DNA from: Chthoniobacter flavus
GTDB taxonomy: Bacteria; Verrucomicrobiota; Verrucomicrobiia; Chthoniobacterales; Chthoniobacteraceae
Direction of reading: 5' to 3'
Assembly (NCBI GenBank): GCA_945861435.1
Contig: CAMAUX010000030.1
Location: 1-63,858, forward strand
Length of the DNA stretch: 63,858 bases
A model generated the notes under the pieces. That model was given only the letters and a program-made list of their open reading frames with translations. It made no database searches and was not told the origin of the DNA. Below are positions 62,181-63,858 of the stretch, in pieces. A program made the position numbers and the translations under genes. How positions within the stretch are numbered: position 1 is the stretch's first letter; every line of letters begins with the position of its first letter.

Positions 62181-63545
62181 ATGCTTAACTGGATCTGGCT
62201 CGCGTTTCTTCTCGTTGCGGTGCTCGTGGGTGGAGTCACCGGCAGGTTGCCGGAGATGACTAAGGGCGCTTTTGAAACCGCGGAGACGGCGGTGATGAAA
62301 ATCGCTCTGCCGCTGGCGGGGTTGATGGCGATCTGGCTGGGGATCATGCGTCTGGCGGAACGTTCGGGACTCGTGCAGGGGATCGCGCGCCTGCTGCAGC
62401 CGCTGATGCGCCGGCTTTTTCCGGAGGTGCCGCCGGAGCACCCGGCGATGGGGGCGATGGTGATGAACATGGCGGCGAACCTTCTGGGGTTGGGGAATGC
62501 AGCGACGCCTTTGGGACTGCGCGCCATGACGCATCTGGAACGTCTCAATCCGCATCCGGGAACGGCAACCAATGCGATGTGCACGTTCCTCGCAATCAAT
62601 ACGGCGTCGATTCAGTTGGTGCCCACCACGGCGATTGCGCTGCTGGCGGTGGCGGGGTCGGCGAATCCGACGGCGATCGTGCCTACGGCTTTTCTTGCGA
62701 CGGTGTGTGCGGCGACGTGCGGGGTGTTTGCAGCGAAGTTTCTTGAGCGTTTGCCGATGTTCCGGGCGCCTGCGCACGGGGCTGCGGAAGGAGCCTCGCA
62801 GGCGGAAACGGGGGGGGCGAAAGAGGTGAAGGACGAGGTGGTGGAGGTGGAGCGCGTGGAGGTGAAGCCGTTGTCGACAGTGGGCGTTCTTTTGCTGGTG
62901 GGGTTTGTGGCCTGTTTCGTGGTGTTTTTCCTCGGGTTGGCGTTTCCTGGATTGATTCCGTTCGGCGCTGGTGTGGCGGATGCGGCCAAGGCAGGGGCCG
63001 CGCAGGGGCCTGTGTTGCGGAGTCTGTCGGCGGTGTCGGTGCTCGCGGTGCCGTTTCTGCTGACGTTCTTTCCTCTCTACGCGGCATTGCGCGGGGTGAA
63101 GGTGTACGAGCAGTTTGTGGAGGGGGCGCGGGAATCTTTCGGAGTGGCGCAGCGGATCATTCCGTTCCTTGTGGCGATGCTGGTGGCGGTGCGGATGTTG
63201 AGGGAGGCGGGGGTGATTGATTTGATGACACGCACGCTGGGTCCGGTGCTTTCGGCGCTGCATTTTCCGGTGGATCTTCTGCCGATGGTGCTGATGCGCC
63301 CCCTGAGCGGGAGTGCGACGCAGGGGTTGTTTGTGGAGGTGATCAACCGGCTCGGGCCCGACAGTCTGACGAGCCGCATTGCGGGGACGATTTACGGGAG
63401 TACGGAGACGACGTTTTATGTGCTCGCGGTGTATTTTGGGAGCGTCGCGGTGCGGCACACGCGGCATGCGGTGCTGGCCGGGTTGACGGCGGATTTCATC
63501 GCCGTGGTGGCGTCGGTGACGCTCTGTCAGTTGATCTTCGGCTGA
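62181..63545 (+). CDS. SpmA-SpmB fusion, nucleoside-transporter/FeoB-gate family
   Basis: A 454-residue polytopic membrane protein joining two homologous gate domains. The SpmA half (residues 1-200) has AFETAETAVMKIALPLAGLM and NMAANLLGLGNAATPLGLRA with MCTFLAINTASIQLVP. A charged linker (about 205-240) leads to the SpmB half: FVEGARESFGVAQRIIPFLV, PLSGSATQGLFVEVINRLGP and AGTIYGSTETTFYVLAVYFG. SpmA and SpmB are separate in Bacillus, where they affect spore core dehydration; in non-sporulating Gram-negatives the fused form presumably moves another solute. ATG 62181 starts the first helix. Confidence 0.92.
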   Translation: MLNWIWLAFLLVAVLVGGVTGRLPEMTKGAFETAETAVMKIALPLAGLMAIWLGIMRLAERSGLVQGIARLLQPLMRRLFPEVPPEHPAMGAMVMNMAANLLGLGNAATPLGLRAMTHLERLNPHPGTATNAMCTFLAINTASIQLVPTTAIALLAVAGSANPTAIVPTAFLATVCAATCGVFAAKFLERLPMFRAPAHGAAEGASQAETGGAKEVKDEVVEVERVEVKPLSTVGVLLLVGFVACFVVFFLGLAFPGLIPFGAGVADAAKAGAAQGPVLRSLSAVSVLAVPFLLTFFPLYAALRGVKVYEQFVEGARESFGVAQRIIPFLVAMLVAVRMLREAGVIDLMTRTLGPVLSALHFPVDLLPMVLMRPLSGSATQGLFVEVINRLGPDSLTSRIAGTIYGSTETTFYVLAVYFGSVAVRHTRHAVLAGLTADFIAVVASVTLCQLIFG

Positions 63546-63629
63546 TCCGTGGCCGTGATGGACGGGCGGGGTGCGGGTTGTTCGATGCCGGATTGGCGCG
63601 GGGGCGGTTGATCCGGGTGGGGTGGGTTC

Positions 63630-63750
63630 TTGCGCCCGCTGCCGGGGCGCGTCGCATGGTGGGATGAAATCCGGTGGTTCCCTTCGTCCGCGTTGCGGAC
63701 TGCGGTCACCGACCGGCTATTGGGCTTTCATGCCTCCGGCATGGCGGAAT
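63630..63750 (+). repeat. REP-like palindromic element, copy 4
   Basis: This copy lacks the GATAGGGACAGGG leader but keeps the body: CGCCCGCTGCCGGGGCGCGT, GGGATGAAATCCGGTGGTTC, the GTCCGC/GCGGAC hairpin, and CATGCC-TCC-GGCATG. Its middle (GCGGTCACCGACCGGCTA) is like copy 3, so at least two sub-types exist. It lies about 85 bp after the stop of spmAB. Confidence 0.85.
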
Positions 63751-63774
63751 TGTGGGGCGTGAATTGCGCGGGAC

Positions 63775-63843
63775 TGGCGTGGGGTGCAGGCGTGGGGTGC
63801 AGGCGGTGCAGGCGGTGCAGGCGGTGCAGGCGGTGCAGGCGGG
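63775..63843. repeat. 9-bp tandem repeat at the right edge
   Basis: The unit GGTGCAGGC is repeated about five times without change (from about 63797), preceded by two longer TGGGGTGCAGGCG variants. The sequence is G-rich on the plus strand. No gene is seen from 63546 to the end of the window. Confidence 0.85.
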
Positions 63844-63858
63844 GTGGGGCTTGTGGGT

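Overview
High-GC, Gram-negative chromosomal DNA, most likely from the Verrucomicrobiota. The main grounds are the DUF1800 / DUF1501 / pseudopilin-like trio (51837-61863), a flotillin-like FloA, a complete MoxR-Bat aerotolerance-type operon, an LPS acyltransferase fused to a heptosyltransferase-like domain, and several large secreted PQQ/LamG/PA14 proteins. This placement rests on gene content read by eye, not on a marker-gene tree.

Layout. 1-150 is the edge of an insertion sequence, followed by moaA and tex on the minus strand. 3878-10871 holds a collagen-like beta-propeller exoprotein, tRNA-Leu(UAA), a histone-deacetylase-family enzyme, gpmI, a frameshifted secreted protein, a small coupled membrane protein and a zinc alcohol dehydrogenase. 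11020-19343 is one minus-strand operon: moxR, DUF58, DUF4381, batA, batB-batC fusion, batD, batE. 19440-24914 has LPS assembly, an oligopeptide-binding lipoprotein, floA and its neighbour.

25000-32540 is an accessory island that starts directly after tRNA-Leu(CAA). It contains shredded phage head genes still in the usual order (portal end, small protein, scaffold-like protein, capsid fragment). Between them sit cargo genes: an unrecognised four-gene minus-strand cassette (including a tandem CxxCGS Cys/His-knuckle protein and a 421-residue protein), a SAM-(PAPK)n-FGE/C-lectin protein, and broken or solitary toxin-antitoxin genes. Copies of one hairpin repeat lie at both edges, and a 397-bp tandem duplication lies beyond the right edge.

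33116-39831 holds a glycosidase-like propeller protein, a tandem-duplicated esterase, a YdcF-family protein, a cluster of REP-like palindromic repeats and a beta-lactamase-fold hydrolase. 40195-49199 is a second long minus-strand operon: a methyltransferase/PQQ/LamG giant, a conserved hypothetical protein, a doubled ModA-like binding protein, permease, ATPase and a ThiF/MoeB-like adenylyltransferase whose C-terminal tail is encoded by an expanded satellite array. 49327-51833 has a chromate transporter and a CPMH...CAKCGM metal-binding protein. 51837-61863 is the DUF1800-DUF1501-pseudopilin operon, headed by a 2613-residue protein whose PA14 and DUF1800 domains are interrupted by reiterated beta modules. 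The window ends with an SpmA-SpmB fusion, another REP-like element and a 9-bp tandem repeat.

Starts were moved downstream where the longest reading frame ran into non-coding-looking sequence. Family calls come from motifs and remembered family patterns; no database search was possible.
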